Shown piece by piece: positions 1 to 7,811 of a stretch of 64,000 nucleotides of DNA. The position numbers and the translations under genes were made by a program. The notes under the pieces were generated by a model. It ran no database searches. It was not told where the DNA came from and was given only the letters and a program-made list of their open reading frames with translations. Position 1 is the first letter of the stretch. Every line of letters begins with the position of its first letter. The stretch spans positions 186,001 to 250,000 of the forward strand of contig JABTUS010000006.1 of the NCBI GenBank assembly GCA_015075305.1, in the 5' to 3' direction. This DNA is from Opitutaceae bacterium (GTDB lineage: Bacteria > Verrucomicrobiota > Verrucomicrobiia > Opitutales > Opitutaceae).

Positions 1-650
1 GCGTTGGTCGATGTCGACCGCGCCGGACGCACTGTTGTGCGCACGACGAGCCGCGTCGGAATCGCCGGCAAACAGGTCGAAACCACGGTCAATGGACTTC
101 CGTCCGTGCGCTCGACTTCAACGGACTGCTCATGTCGACCCAGTATGACGGGCTCATGCGCGCGTTCCGCAGTGATCGATTCGCGCGGCAATGCAACCCG
201 CACGGCCTACTACACTGGCTCCGCCCTGAAGCAGAGTGTCACCGACGCCGCGAATCACGCCATCGCCACCTACGGCTATGACACACTCCGGACGCGTCAT
301 CTGGCAGGCGGATGCGCTGGGTCACCTGACTCGCACGAGTTACTCCCTGCGTGCACAACCCACCGCACCGGGGCGGTGGCACTTATCCTGTCGAGTTTGG
401 CTGACGACGCCCGTTTGGCGATCGCACGAGCCAGAGCACTTTCCGGGGCGGCACGGGCTGGGATGGCGCCACCTGGCCCGGAAGCCCCGGCACAGCCGAC
501 ACCACGACTGGACATGACGACGCGCCCTCCGGCCTCAACACGACCAAGACCGACCCCTCGGCCGCGACGAGCGTTACACCAGAATCTCCGCGGACAGCTC
601 AACACCAGGAGTGGTCCCGGCTGGTGACGATCGGTCCGGCCGCTGGTCAG
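1..650 (+). pseudogene. Decayed upstream RHS/YD repeats, several frameshifts
   Basis: RHS-type repeat peptides can be read here, but only by hopping between frames. Frame 1 gives VDRAGRTVVRTTSRVG at the window start and RGNATRTAYYTGSALKQ near 185-245. Frame 3 gives NGLLMSTQYDGLM near 120-160, frame 2 gives RVIWQADALGHLTRTSYS near 295-345, and frame 3 gives TYPVEFG near 378-398. Frame 1 then stops at 625-627 and RHS sequence resumes in frame 1 from about 650. At least four frame changes in 650 bases mean either real decay or assembly error in a repetitive gene. The gene also runs off the left edge of the window. The downstream core is intact, so this is the broken 5-prime part of the same gene. 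Confidence 0.7.
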
Positions 651-729
651 CGTCAAAACGACCTACACCTACAGTGCCACCACGGGAGAACAGACGGCCA
701 TCGCCTACAACGACGGCCTCACGACGGAT

Positions 730-3417
730 TTGACATACGCCTATTCGCGCACCGGCCTGCCGGACACGATCACCGACCGCACCGGCACGCGGACATTCAC
801 CTATCATCTGCCCTCGTCGACAGTGGTGGCTGAAGCATTGCCGACTGGCTACTTCGGCGGACGAAAGATCCTCTACAAACGCGAGTCGGTGCTCGCCGGT
901 TTGATCGGACGGCCTCTCGGCTACAAACTCGGCGCCGTCGCCCTGCCATCCCAGGACCAGGAGGTGACCTACGGCTACGAAAATCTCGACAGGCTCACAT
1001 CCGTCAGCGTCGGCACGGCGAATGCGAGCGCGTGGAACACCTTCCGCTACACCTATCGAGAAGATTCGGATCTGATCGAGACGCTGACGGTGGACAACAA
1101 TCCCTTTGCCGTGACGCGGACCTATGAGGAGGACCGCGACCTGCTGACGAGCATCGAGTCGAAGTCCGGGAGCACGATCTACACGAAGTTTTCCTACACG
1201 TACGATGCGCGCCGTTTCCGCTCGACGGTATTGAAGGAGGGCACGGCGTATGCCGACTATGGCGACGCCACCAACCGCCAGTTTGCCTACAATGGGCGCG
1301 GGGAATTGACCGCCGGCATCGGCTACCTTGGCACGAATGTGGCGAGCCAGGCCGCGCCGCTGCCGGGTCGCCGCCATGAATACGCCTACGATTCCATCGG
1401 CAACCGACAGTGGTCCAACAGCACCGGCGTCAGCGGGCTGCGCGACGACTACACGGCCAATGCGCTGAACCAGTACGTGGCGCGGGAGAACAACACGCTA
1501 TCACTCTCAGGTACGGCGACCACCGATGCCGTGGTGGCAGTCAAGGGGCGGACGGTGACGGCGGGGAGACAGGGACGGTTCTGGAGCGATGAGGTGACGG
1601 TTTCGAACGTGCTCGGTCCGTGGGCGGGGCCGCTGTCGGTCTACGCCACGAAGTCTGCGGGCGGGAGCAATGTGATGCGCATCGACTCGCGCGCGGCGCA
1701 GTTGCCCGCGGTGGCGCAGAGCTTCAGTTACGACCTCGATGGCAACACGCTCTCGGATGGTATCTGGGACTACCAGTGGGATGCCGAGAACCGCCTTGTC
1801 CGACTGGAAACAAGCATCGCTGCAAGAGGTGCCGGCTTCGCGCATCGCATCCTCAATTTCACGTATGACTACCTCGGACGCCGCGTCCAGAAACAGGTGA
1901 TGGACGGCGTCACGTCGACAGAGCTGTCTTCCCAACGCTTCATCTACAACGGCTGGGACGTGATCGCGGAATATTCCGTGGCGGCGGGCACAACTTTGGA
2001 CAAGCTCCAGCGCACCTATGCGTGGGGCATTGACCTTGCGTCATCGCTGACAAAGGCTGGCGGCGTGGGCGCCCTGCTGCAATTCGCGAACACGCCAACC
2101 GGCCAGACCTACCTGCCGACCTACGACGGCAACGGCAACGTGGCGTCCCTCGTCAACCTCGGCACCGGAGCCCTCGCGGCCGCCTACGAATACACCCCCT
2201 TCGGCGAAATGCTCCGCGACGAGGTGCTGGACAATGCCGTCAGCACGTATGCGTTAAAGTTCTCGACCAAGTGGCGGGATGCGGAGACCGGCTGGTCGTA
2301 TTATGGGCGGAGGTACTATGACGCAAGGATGGGGCGGTTTATTGGAAAGGATCCAATTGGGGAGGAGGGTGGAATCAATCTGTATGGATTCTGTGGCAAC
2401 AACTCGGTTGATCGCTGGGATGCGTTGGGGATGGATACAATGTATCAGGATGGGCAAGGTGGATTCACAGGAGGAAACAAGGTAGTAAGCGACAACAGCT
2501 TCATGAATTTACTGAAGAACTACACCGACCAGGACTATCCCGAAGGGACCGATGTGGGAGCAAGCTTCGGGTACGTAGGCACAAAAGTCATTGGAGGTCG
2601 CAAGACGGCGTTTTTCATGGTGATTTCCAATGGCAATGCGACGTCAACGGTTGTGCGCGTCAGCCGTGAGCAGGTCATGCGGGCGGACCAGTTGAGTTTC
2701 GCGTCCGTTCTCGCAACCGGGATTACTGCAACCAATTCCTCCCCCGTGGAAATCGCCACCGCCGGTGGGTATGATCGCGGTGGCAGTTCTTTGTTCGTCG
2801 GAGGCGACGGCGTCCAGGTGCTCGTGGCCGCAAACGGTACCGGCGGTGACAGTCTCGCATGGGACGTCACGAAAGCCGCTCTCGGCGGTGCTGCTGACTA
2901 CGCCAAGGGACTCCTCTGGACCGGGCCGAAAGGCCTAGTCACCGGGCTCTACAACGCCATAGTTCACCCGATTGATACCGTGACTGGTGTCTATACTTTC
3001 GTGAGGGCAGCGGTAAATGATCCGCTTGGCGTGGGCGAAAACATCGCGGACGCTCTCGGCAACACGCTGTCGAATCCAGAAGGCATTGGCACTGCCGTCT
3101 TCGGAGTTGTCTCTTCGCTTGCGCCAGCTGCGCTCGCAACGAGATCGACCAGTTTCTTTGAGGGCACGAGCTACACCGCGAAGGTATTGAGCCAAATGGA
3201 GGGCGGTGTTGGGGAGTTCCATTCGTTTCCGCGAGCTGTTGAGGCGTTTGAAGATGCGGGGAGTGTGCGGACTTTTTTAGGGGGCGATGGTGTGCAATAC
3301 CAAATGCTGGAAATCCCTGGCTCCTATTCTGGACAAGACGGATTTTTTCAGTTCATCAAGGATGCGGATGGGGCCATCAATCATCGGCTCTTTGTCCCAG
3401 GACCCGGAGGCGGTTAA
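730..3417 (+). CDS. RHS-repeat polymorphic toxin, core plus variable C-terminus
   Basis: This is the intact 3-prime part of an RHS/YD-repeat protein, about 895 residues in frame. YD-type repeats occur throughout (for example YAYDSIGN and FTYDYLGRRVQK). The conserved RHS core end is visible at about residues 525-565, with the motifs YYGRRYYDARMGRFIGKDP and NLYGFCGNN. After it comes a non-repeat variable region of about 330 residues, including a hydrophobic Gly/Ala-rich stretch. The last 75 residues end with GSYSGQDGFFQFIKD and INHRLFVP, which resembles the tail of other RHS toxins. The TTG at 730 is only where the open frame happens to be counted; the same frame encodes RHS repeat back to about 650, so the true start lies in the decayed region or outside the window. 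The cell would export this shell-forming protein and release the toxin tip. The toxin activity cannot be named. An immunity gene follows directly. Confidence 0.85.
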   Translation: MTYAYSRTGLPDTITDRTGTRTFTYHLPSSTVVAEALPTGYFGGRKILYKRESVLAGLIGRPLGYKLGAVALPSQDQEVTYGYENLDRLTSVSVGTANASAWNTFRYTYREDSDLIETLTVDNNPFAVTRTYEEDRDLLTSIESKSGSTIYTKFSYTYDARRFRSTVLKEGTAYADYGDATNRQFAYNGRGELTAGIGYLGTNVASQAAPLPGRRHEYAYDSIGNRQWSNSTGVSGLRDDYTANALNQYVARENNTLSLSGTATTDAVVAVKGRTVTAGRQGRFWSDEVTVSNVLGPWAGPLSVYATKSAGGSNVMRIDSRAAQLPAVAQSFSYDLDGNTLSDGIWDYQWDAENRLVRLETSIAARGAGFAHRILNFTYDYLGRRVQKQVMDGVTSTELSSQRFIYNGWDVIAEYSVAAGTTLDKLQRTYAWGIDLASSLTKAGGVGALLQFANTPTGQTYLPTYDGNGNVASLVNLGTGALAAAYEYTPFGEMLRDEVLDNAVSTYALKFSTKWRDAETGWSYYGRRYYDARMGRFIGKDPIGEEGGINLYGFCGNNSVDRWDALGMDTMYQDGQGGFTGGNKVVSDNSFMNLLKNYTDQDYPEGTDVGASFGYVGTKVIGGRKTAFFMVISNGNATSTVVRVSREQVMRADQLSFASVLATGITATNSSPVEIATAGGYDRGGSSLFVGGDGVQVLVAANGTGGDSLAWDVTKAALGGAADYAKGLLWTGPKGLVTGLYNAIVHPIDTVTGVYTFVRAAVNDPLGVGENIADALGNTLSNPEGIGTAVFGVVSSLAPAALATRSTSFFEGTSYTAKVLSQMEGGVGEFHSFPRAVEAFEDAGSVRTFLGGDGVQYQMLEIPGSYSGQDGFFQFIKDADGAINHRLFVPGPGGG

Positions 3418-3419
3418 TC

Positions 3420-3755
3420 ATGATGCACGCTACAGACTTCTTCGAATTATTGGAAGCGAAGGGCGTTCCTCTCCAGGAGCTCGGAATTCGTGACATCGGA
3501 CTCAGGCTCAAAGATGCGTTGCTCGCCGTTCAAAAACTTCGCGAATCCTCCGTGCCAATCTTGGGAGGCGATGTCTACGTGAAGCGCGGCGACAAGATTC
3601 AGCTTGCTTACGCGAATTGGCATTGCGACCCCATGCTTGGTGAGCCCTACAGTGAATATCTCGCCCGAAGCTGGGCCACGACTGAGACCTACATCAAAGC
3701 TTATCCTCAATCTGAAGATGCTACGGTGCTATTTGCTCTCGTCATCGGAAAATAG
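3420..3755 (+). CDS. Imm40-like immunity protein
   Basis: This 111-residue cytosolic protein starts 2 bases after the RHS stop codon, with GGAGG about 11 bases upstream; a second ATG follows directly, so the start could be 3420 or 3423. The segments PILGGDVYVKRGDKIQLAY and NWHCDP (residues about 46-72) match my recollection of the Imm40 immunity family, whose members carry an ILGGDVY motif followed by a W-x-C-D segment. Position immediately behind a variable RHS toxin tip is the classical site for the cognate immunity gene, so it most likely neutralises the toxin encoded at 3.2-3.4 kb. Unlike the upstream RHS repeats, it shows no sign of decay, which suggests the toxin is, or recently was, active. 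Confidence 0.7.
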   Translation: MMHATDFFELLEAKGVPLQELGIRDIGLRLKDALLAVQKLRESSVPILGGDVYVKRGDKIQLAYANWHCDPMLGEPYSEYLARSWATTETYIKAYPQSEDATVLFALVIGK

Positions 3756-3786
3756 TCATTCCGACAAGGGTGTCCAATGTGGGAGG

Positions 3787-4093
3787 CTAGGAATGTGCGT
3801 AGGAGCGGGCCAGGACAGGCAGGATCTGCGATAGAGGGGCGCTGGAGAACCAGTAGGAGCGAAGCCATCGGATGAGTTTTATACTGCATTGTAGAGGCTG
3901 GAATAGCTTGGTTAGCAGGGCTGAGACGGCGTACCCTTTTTTCCGGGCAGCGGCAGCGTGTTCGGCGAGCCTTTTTTCGCGACGTTGCAGGCCGGCTTCG
4001 TTGCGAATCCGATAGTCGTTTTCCAAGTGCACCTCAAACAGCTCGAGCAAGTTGTGAGCCAGGCAAAGGAACTTCGCCTGGATGGTTTTCGCC
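3787..4093 (-). pseudogene. C-terminal remnant of an IS4-like transposase
   Basis: On the minus strand, reading from the edge of the adjacent IS element, a frame encodes AKTIQAKFLCLAHNLLELFE and then about 85 more residues ending at 3787, including LIRWLRSYW. The pattern (a helix with AHNL, an Arg/Ala-rich stretch, then a RWLR segment) resembles the extreme C-terminus of a transposase group with a DDE catalytic core. No catalytic part is present, because the neighbouring element starts at 4094. It is a different transposase from the intact one next door. This fills the gene-free stretch 3756-4093; nothing else is apparent there. Confidence 0.5.
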
Positions 4094-4109
4094 CACGGCT
4101 GTCCAGTTA
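4094..4109. repeat. Left terminal inverted repeat of the IS4 element
   Basis: The sequence CACGGCTGTCCAGTTA matches the reverse complement of 5386-5401 over all 16 bases. The match does not extend in either direction. It supplies the TAA stop codon of the transposase. Confidence 0.88.
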
Positions 4110-5276
4110 TGACCAGTTGATCTCCAACTGTTTAGGAATATCGAATGATGGATTGCTTGTATTGACTTTCGTAAACAGCTCTTGCAATGGAACTTGCTCA
4201 AGCGATGAGACACTGACGATTTGCAAAATTTCATAGAGCGACACCGAGAGGTTCTTGCGCTGCTTGGCAATGGCGACGAGCAGGTGGGCGCACAGTGCCG
4301 ACCAGATTTGGATGCCGACGCCGTTTGGCGAATTGCTGAAGAATCCCCGCAGGCGCAGGTGTTGTTTGAGCCATCGAAAAAACGTCTCGATGCCCCAGCG
4401 ACGTCGGTAGACCTGAGCAACGACAAATGCCTCGAGCGCGAACCAGTTGCTCAGGAACACCAACGCTTGACCGCTTTGTGGATCGACATAGCTGATGCGC
4501 CGCAAAGGGTCCGGATAGTCCCGCCGGCCTTTGCGCGAATTGAGCCTGATGGTCTGATCGCAGCGCAGGCCCACCGTTTTGTCGACCGGGCGCGACTCGC
4601 CCACGTAATAGCGGATTCCGCTCTTGAGGCGTGTGACGAAGAACGCTCCGGCCGCGTGCAACTGGTGCAAGCGCAGAAAGTCCACGTAGCCGCGATCCAT
4701 CACGTAACCGCTTCCAGGATACACCGGGATGTCGTCCAGCGATGCCACCTCGTGCCGATTCCCCTCGTGGAGACTGGCAAAAATTGGAATGTCGTCGCGC
4801 AGGTCCAACAGCACGTTGAGCTTCACCGACGCTTGCTCCTTCTGCCAGCGCGCCCACGGACACAGCGCCAGGCTCAACTCGATCACGGTTGCGTCCAGAG
4901 CGAACAGGTCCGCTTCCAGCCCCAGTTCGAACGGAGATTCCGCATAGAGGCGTCGCGCCCGACGCATGAGCACTGCTGCGATTTCGGCAAACACACGCCA
5001 GTCTCGGTGTTCGTTGGCGTAGGCCAGATTCGTGCGCGTCACCCGGCCCCGGATGCCCATGTGGTAAGCGCGGGCCGAGCGCGATCCCAGGCACGCCTCG
5101 ATGCCGCGCAAACTTTCCCGATAGGTCAATTGGGCGAAGACCATCGCCGCAAAATGATCGTAGGCACTCAGCGATCGCGATGCCCGGGGCATTGGGAAGC
5201 GCGCAGCCGCGCGCGCCAACTCCATTTGATTCAGGCCCGCGAGAACTTGAGCAAAGACGGTCGGGGGAGGATTCAT
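4107..5276 (-). CDS. IS4-family DDE transposase
   Basis: This 389-residue transposase begins at the ATG at 5276 (MNPPPTVFAQ), which fits the family start better than the upstream ATG at 5312. The family normally opens with a TVF-type motif followed by a DUF4372-like N-terminal domain. Catalytic residues are visible: the first Asp in LFALDATVIEL (about residue 128), the second Asp in YVMDRGYVD (about residue 194), and the Glu in the IS4 signature Y-x2-R-x3-E-x6-K, present intact in YRRRWGIETFFRWLK (about residues 290-304). The gene is uninterrupted, so the element could still be mobile. Its stop codon is formed by the left terminal repeat. Confidence 0.88.
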   Translation of the reverse strand: MNPPPTVFAQVLAGLNQMELARAAARFPMPRASRSLSAYDHFAAMVFAQLTYRESLRGIEACLGSRSARAYHMGIRGRVTRTNLAYANEHRDWRVFAEIAAVLMRRARRLYAESPFELGLEADLFALDATVIELSLALCPWARWQKEQASVKLNVLLDLRDDIPIFASLHEGNRHEVASLDDIPVYPGSGYVMDRGYVDFLRLHQLHAAGAFFVTRLKSGIRYYVGESRPVDKTVGLRCDQTIRLNSRKGRRDYPDPLRRISYVDPQSGQALVFLSNWFALEAFVVAQVYRRRWGIETFFRWLKQHLRLRGFFSNSPNGVGIQIWSALCAHLLVAIAKQRKNLSVSLYEILQIVSVSSLEQVPLQELFTKVNTSNPSFDIPKQLEINWS

Positions 5277-5385
5277 TCCCGGCCCATGATGGCCGGAAAT
5301 CCCAATCCTCAAACCATGTCGGCAACACCTCGATCTTTGCGCTACTCATCAAGCCGGCGTAAGTTACGAATCCGACTCACACGCT

Positions 5386-5401
5386 TAACTGGACAGCCGT
5401 G
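5386..5401. repeat. Right terminal inverted repeat of the IS4 element
   Basis: The sequence TAACTGGACAGCCGTG is the exact reverse complement of 4094-4109. It lies about 110 bases upstream of the transposase start, leaving room for a promoter in the element. Confidence 0.88.
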
Positions 5402-5642
5402 CGAAGCAGGTAACAATTGCGATCCAACGGATGCGATCAATGGACTTCTCGCAACAATCAATCCACATGCGGATTTCGTTCGCTCGGTGATTGAGTCGGG
5501 CGGTAGGGCAGAAATTTTGGTGTGGACAATCTCCTCCGCCGATTTTGGTGAAGTGTTTCCCAGCGACGTGCTATTGAGCTTAGGCAAGTTGGGGATCGGG
5601 TTGTCGTTCGACATTTATTTTGACGACCCGACGAAACCCTGA
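5402..5642 (+). pseudogene. C-terminal fragment of a DUF4279-like protein
   Basis: Immediately outside the IS right end a frame encodes about 79 residues with DPTDAINGLLATINPHAD, then AEILVWTISSADFG, and ending GIGLSFDIYFDDPTKP. The L-x-x-L-G-I-x-L-x-F-D-I-Y ending is typical, as I remember it, of DUF4279 proteins, which often sit beside RHS and other polymorphic toxins and may be immunity proteins. The N-terminal half is missing because the IS abuts it. There is no usable start codon inside the remaining part. Confidence 0.6.
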
Positions 5643-5731
5643 CGTTTGCCCATGCCTCGAAGGAGGAGATTTATTGGGCATCACCTGATGCGACCGCGGA
5701 ATATTTGGACCGGGTGCTTGGAACAGACCGT

Positions 5732-6094
5732 ATGATCGTACTCGGAGTTATTGTCACTGGTTCGCTGTTGGGTGCTTATGCTTATGACCGTCAAGTCCAA
5801 CGGAAGGAACCTCCGTCAAATCAGTCCACTCCCCCTGGTTGGAATGATCAGTGGGAATACAGGCCAAACTCAGACGGCAATTATCGATGGCACGACCCGA
5901 ACGGTGGCGAGTGGCGTCGTCACGATCAGGATAGGTGGCATCCGGCGCCGCATTGGGATTACAATCCGTGGAAGCAATGGAACAGCCCGTGGGAAAACCG
6001 TCACTCCGGTTCATACCGTTTCGATACTGCGGGGCTTTTCTTCCAACACCAGCTTGACGAGGTATACCCAAATGGGTTTACTTATTTGGCGTGA
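5732..6094 (+). CDS. Small membrane protein with Ntox37-like toxin domain
   Basis: The first ATG of the frame is at 5732 and gives 120 residues; a TTG at 5705 would add nine. The N-terminus MIVLGVIVTGSLLGAYAYD is one hydrophobic helix (signal anchor). The rest is rich in Trp and His, with GWNDQWEYR, DPNGGEWRRH, HWDYNPWKQWNSPW. This WDYNPW-WNSPW pattern is what I remember of the C-terminal tip called bacterial toxin 37 in RHS and CdiA-type proteins. The frame is open back to 5624 and encodes ASKEEIYWASPDATAEYLDR without a start codon, suggesting the gene was cut from something longer. The stop overlaps the next GTG start by 4 bases. It may be an orphan toxin module or a relic. Confidence 0.5.
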   Translation: MIVLGVIVTGSLLGAYAYDRQVQRKEPPSNQSTPPGWNDQWEYRPNSDGNYRWHDPNGGEWRRHDQDRWHPAPHWDYNPWKQWNSPWENRHSGSYRFDTAGLFFQHQLDEVYPNGFTYLA

Positions 6095-6309
6095 CTACGA
6101 TTGCCACAAAAATTCCGCTTGAAACCAAGGCCCGGGCGGCTGCGGTGGCCAAACGCCGCCGGATGAGCCTTTCCCTCCTTTTGCGCACAGCCTTGGAGAA
6201 CGAGATTCGTACCGAAAAGCCCCGGACCTGGGGCGAGCGCTTCGGGTCCCTGCGGGGCATGGTCAAGAACACCCCAAGGGACCTTTCCGAAATTGAAGGT
6301 TTCGATTGA
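6091..6309 (+). CDS. vapB: VapB-like antitoxin
   Basis: This 72-residue protein begins with GTG at 6091, overlapping the previous stop by 4 bases. Its N-terminal half, IATKIPLETKARAAAVAKRR followed by MSLSLLLRTALENEI, has the short strand then two helices expected of a ribbon-helix-helix DNA-binding antitoxin. The C-terminal part, ending with RDLSEIEGFD, would wrap around the toxin. It overlaps the PIN-domain gene downstream by 17 bases, the usual antitoxin-first arrangement of VapBC, so it should bind and silence the toxin and repress its own operon. Confidence 0.7.
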   Translation: MTTIATKIPLETKARAAAVAKRRRMSLSLLLRTALENEIRTEKPRTWGERFGSLRGMVKNTPRDLSEIEGFD

Positions 6310-6817
6310 GACGATTCTGGACACGGGGCCACTTGTGGCCTGGCTCTGCCAGGCCGACCAGCATCATGCCTGGTGTTCGAGGATTTTTTCCAAACTCCCG
6401 CTCCCGGTAGTGACCTGCGAATCGGTCATCGCCGAGGCGGCGCATCGGCTCAGAAAGTACGGCTCTGGGGTTGAGAGCTTGTGCCAGCTCCTCGAGTCCG
6501 GAGAGCTCAAGATTGAGACGATCGCCGATTTGCCCGCGGCTGCGTCCTTCATGCGCAAATACGAGACCGATTTTGCGGACGCATCGGTCGTGTGGCTCTC
6601 CGAGCAGCACCCCAGGGCAAAAGTGTTCACGGTGGATTTCAAGGATTTCACGGTCTACCGCCGGTTCAAAAACCAAATGATTCCTTTGGTTGAGGTGGAC
6701 CCCGAAAACTGGACAGGACGGATCGTTGACCGAAACTCGAAAAAGCGATCCACATGTCCAAGAAGAGAAGAATGCACAGTCCGGAGTTCAAGACCCGCGT
6801 TGCGCTTGAAATCCTGA
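6293..6817 (+). CDS. vapC: VapC-like PIN-domain ribonuclease toxin
   Basis: The protein reads from a TTG at 6293, overlapping the antitoxin gene. PIN-domain acidic residues are visible: ILDTGPL near residue 9, VIAEAAHRL near 44-52, FADASVVWL near 96, and TVDFKDF near 113. The fold should end near DPENW (residue about 139). The frame nevertheless runs on to 174 residues with a basic tail (RNSKKRSTCPRREECTVRS) that is read from an inserted IS3 fragment. The extra tail is therefore not native, and the toxin may be stable but altered. PIN proteins of this kind cut RNA, often tRNA. Confidence 0.7.
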   Translation: MKVSIETILDTGPLVAWLCQADQHHAWCSRIFSKLPLPVVTCESVIAEAAHRLRKYGSGVESLCQLLESGELKIETIADLPAAASFMRKYETDFADASVVWLSEQHPRAKVFTVDFKDFTVYRRFKNQMIPLVEVDPENWTGRIVDRNSKKRSTCPRREECTVRSSRPALRLKS

Positions 6818-6941
6818 TGGGCATCGAACCAATGCACGTCATCGCATCAAAATACCAGGTGCACCCTGTGCAGGTGACAGAATGGAAGAAGGAATTGCTG
6901 GCGGGGCTGCCCGAGGTGTTCGAGCGAAAGAACAAAAGGAA
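6754..6941 (+). pseudogene. Truncated IS3-type OrfA (transposase HTH subunit)
   Basis: The frame starts MSKKRRMHSPEFKTRVALE and continues with IASKYQVHPVQVTEWKKELL, the typical helix-turn-helix N-terminus of the IS3-family OrfA. The similarity is lost after FERKNKRK (about residue 62), whereas a complete OrfA is about 90-110 residues. No OrfB follows. The fragment overlaps the 3-prime end of the PIN gene in another frame and gives that gene its foreign tail. Confidence 0.7.
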
Positions 6942-6958
6942 ACCCGTCGCGTTCGGTT

Positions 6959-7126
6959 GCCCCGCTGATCCGACGTCTTGGGTATGACGCGGACCATGTG
7001 AGGAACCTTGGCTTGGGCGATGCAGCAGATGATCGGTTGGCCCCGCGTGATCGTCCCTGGCGCAAGGCGCTGGACGTGATTGCGGATGATTTGAGTAGCA
7101 TCCCGAAACCGGATGTCCTGAACTGA
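6959..7126 (+). pseudogene. DUF5615-like (PIN-like toxin) remnant
   Basis: A frame without a start codon encodes APLIRRLGYDADHVRNLGLG then DAADD and about 30 more residues to a TGA at 7124-7126. The L-x-x-x-G-x-D-x-x-H-V-R-x-L-G-L-G-D-A pattern is how I remember the start of DUF5615/Mut7-C-like toxins, normally followed by a conserved TKDxDF segment that is missing here. It lies directly between the IS3 fragment and mazG, so it is most likely the leftover of a second toxin-antitoxin locus. Confidence 0.4.
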
Positions 7127-7133
7127 CTGCCAC

Positions 7134-7811
7134 ATGAGTGCCATTGACGAACTGCGTCAGACGATCGCCCGCCTGCGGGGGCCTGGCGGCTGTCCCTGGG
7201 ATCAGGAGCAGACCCACGCCTCGCTGGTCCGGTGCCTGATCGATGAAGTGAGTGAATTGATCGAAACGATCGATTGCATGGACCTGCCGCACATGAGGGA
7301 GGAGCTGGGGGACGTCCTGATCCAGGTTGTCTTCCACGCACAACTCGCGGAGGAACGCGGAGCGTTCACCTTGGAGGACGTTGCGCGCGAGGTGAATGAG
7401 AAGCTGATACGCCGGCATCCGCATGTGTTTGGTGACGGTGCGAAGCTTGGCACGGCATCGGATGTGATCGTGAAGTGGGAGGAGATCAAGGCGCGCGAAA
7501 AGGCGGAACGACCGGCCGGCGGCAAGGCTCTCTTCAAGAATCTGCCGCCGCGTCTGCCGGCTTTGATGTTCGCGGAGGCCGTCTGGAAGCAGATCGGGAA
7601 GAAGAAGCTTTCGGCTGAAGGAGTCGTGGATCAGGCTGCGGTCAGGCGGCTCGAATCGGATCTCAGCGAAGAGAGTCTCGGACGCAGGCTCTTCGAACTG
7701 GCGGCGGCCGCGCGTGCACGCGGTCTCGATCCCGAGGGCGCGCTCCGGCTGCATGCGACGCGCGTGATGCGCGACATCGAGGCCAATGCCCACACGCCGG
7801 CACTTGCCTGA
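7134..7811 (+). CDS. mazG: Nucleoside triphosphate pyrophosphohydrolase MazG
   Basis: This 225-residue cytosolic enzyme hydrolyses (d)NTPs to monophosphates and pyrophosphate, cleaning the nucleotide pool. The signature GPGGCPWDQEQTH lies at residues 16-28. The metal-binding pattern E-x2-E then E-x2-D is seen in IDEVSELIE (E38, E41) and REELGD (E57, D60). The second, less conserved MazG-like half contains KWEEIKAREK. It is somewhat shorter than the E. coli protein (263 residues). The xer gene starts inside its last 26 bases, so the two are translationally coupled. Confidence 0.93.
   Translation: MSAIDELRQTIARLRGPGGCPWDQEQTHASLVRCLIDEVSELIETIDCMDLPHMREELGDVLIQVVFHAQLAEERGAFTLEDVAREVNEKLIRRHPHVFGDGAKLGTASDVIVKWEEIKAREKAERPAGGKALFKNLPPRLPALMFAEAVWKQIGKKKLSAEGVVDQAAVRRLESDLSEESLGRRLFELAAAARARGLDPEGALRLHATRVMRDIEANAHTPALA

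Larger units (their letters stand above)
4094..5401 (-). mobile_element. IS4-family insertion sequence, 1308 bp
   Basis: The element is bounded by perfect 16-bp inverted repeats, CACGGCTGTCCAGTTA at 4094-4109 and its exact reverse complement at 5386-5401. It carries one transposase gene on the minus strand. The stop codon of the transposase (4107-4109) lies inside the left repeat. The bases just outside the two ends (TTTTCGCC on the left, CGAAGCAG on the right) do not match, so no target-site duplication is seen. The left flank is a transposase remnant and the right flank a DUF4279 fragment, so the element probably took part in a deletion or recombination after insertion. Confidence 0.85.

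Noticed and set aside
4221-5642. Plus-strand frame of 473 codons across the IS4 element
   Set aside because: It is mostly antisense to the transposase. Only its last 79 codons, outside the element, encode real DUF4279-like protein.
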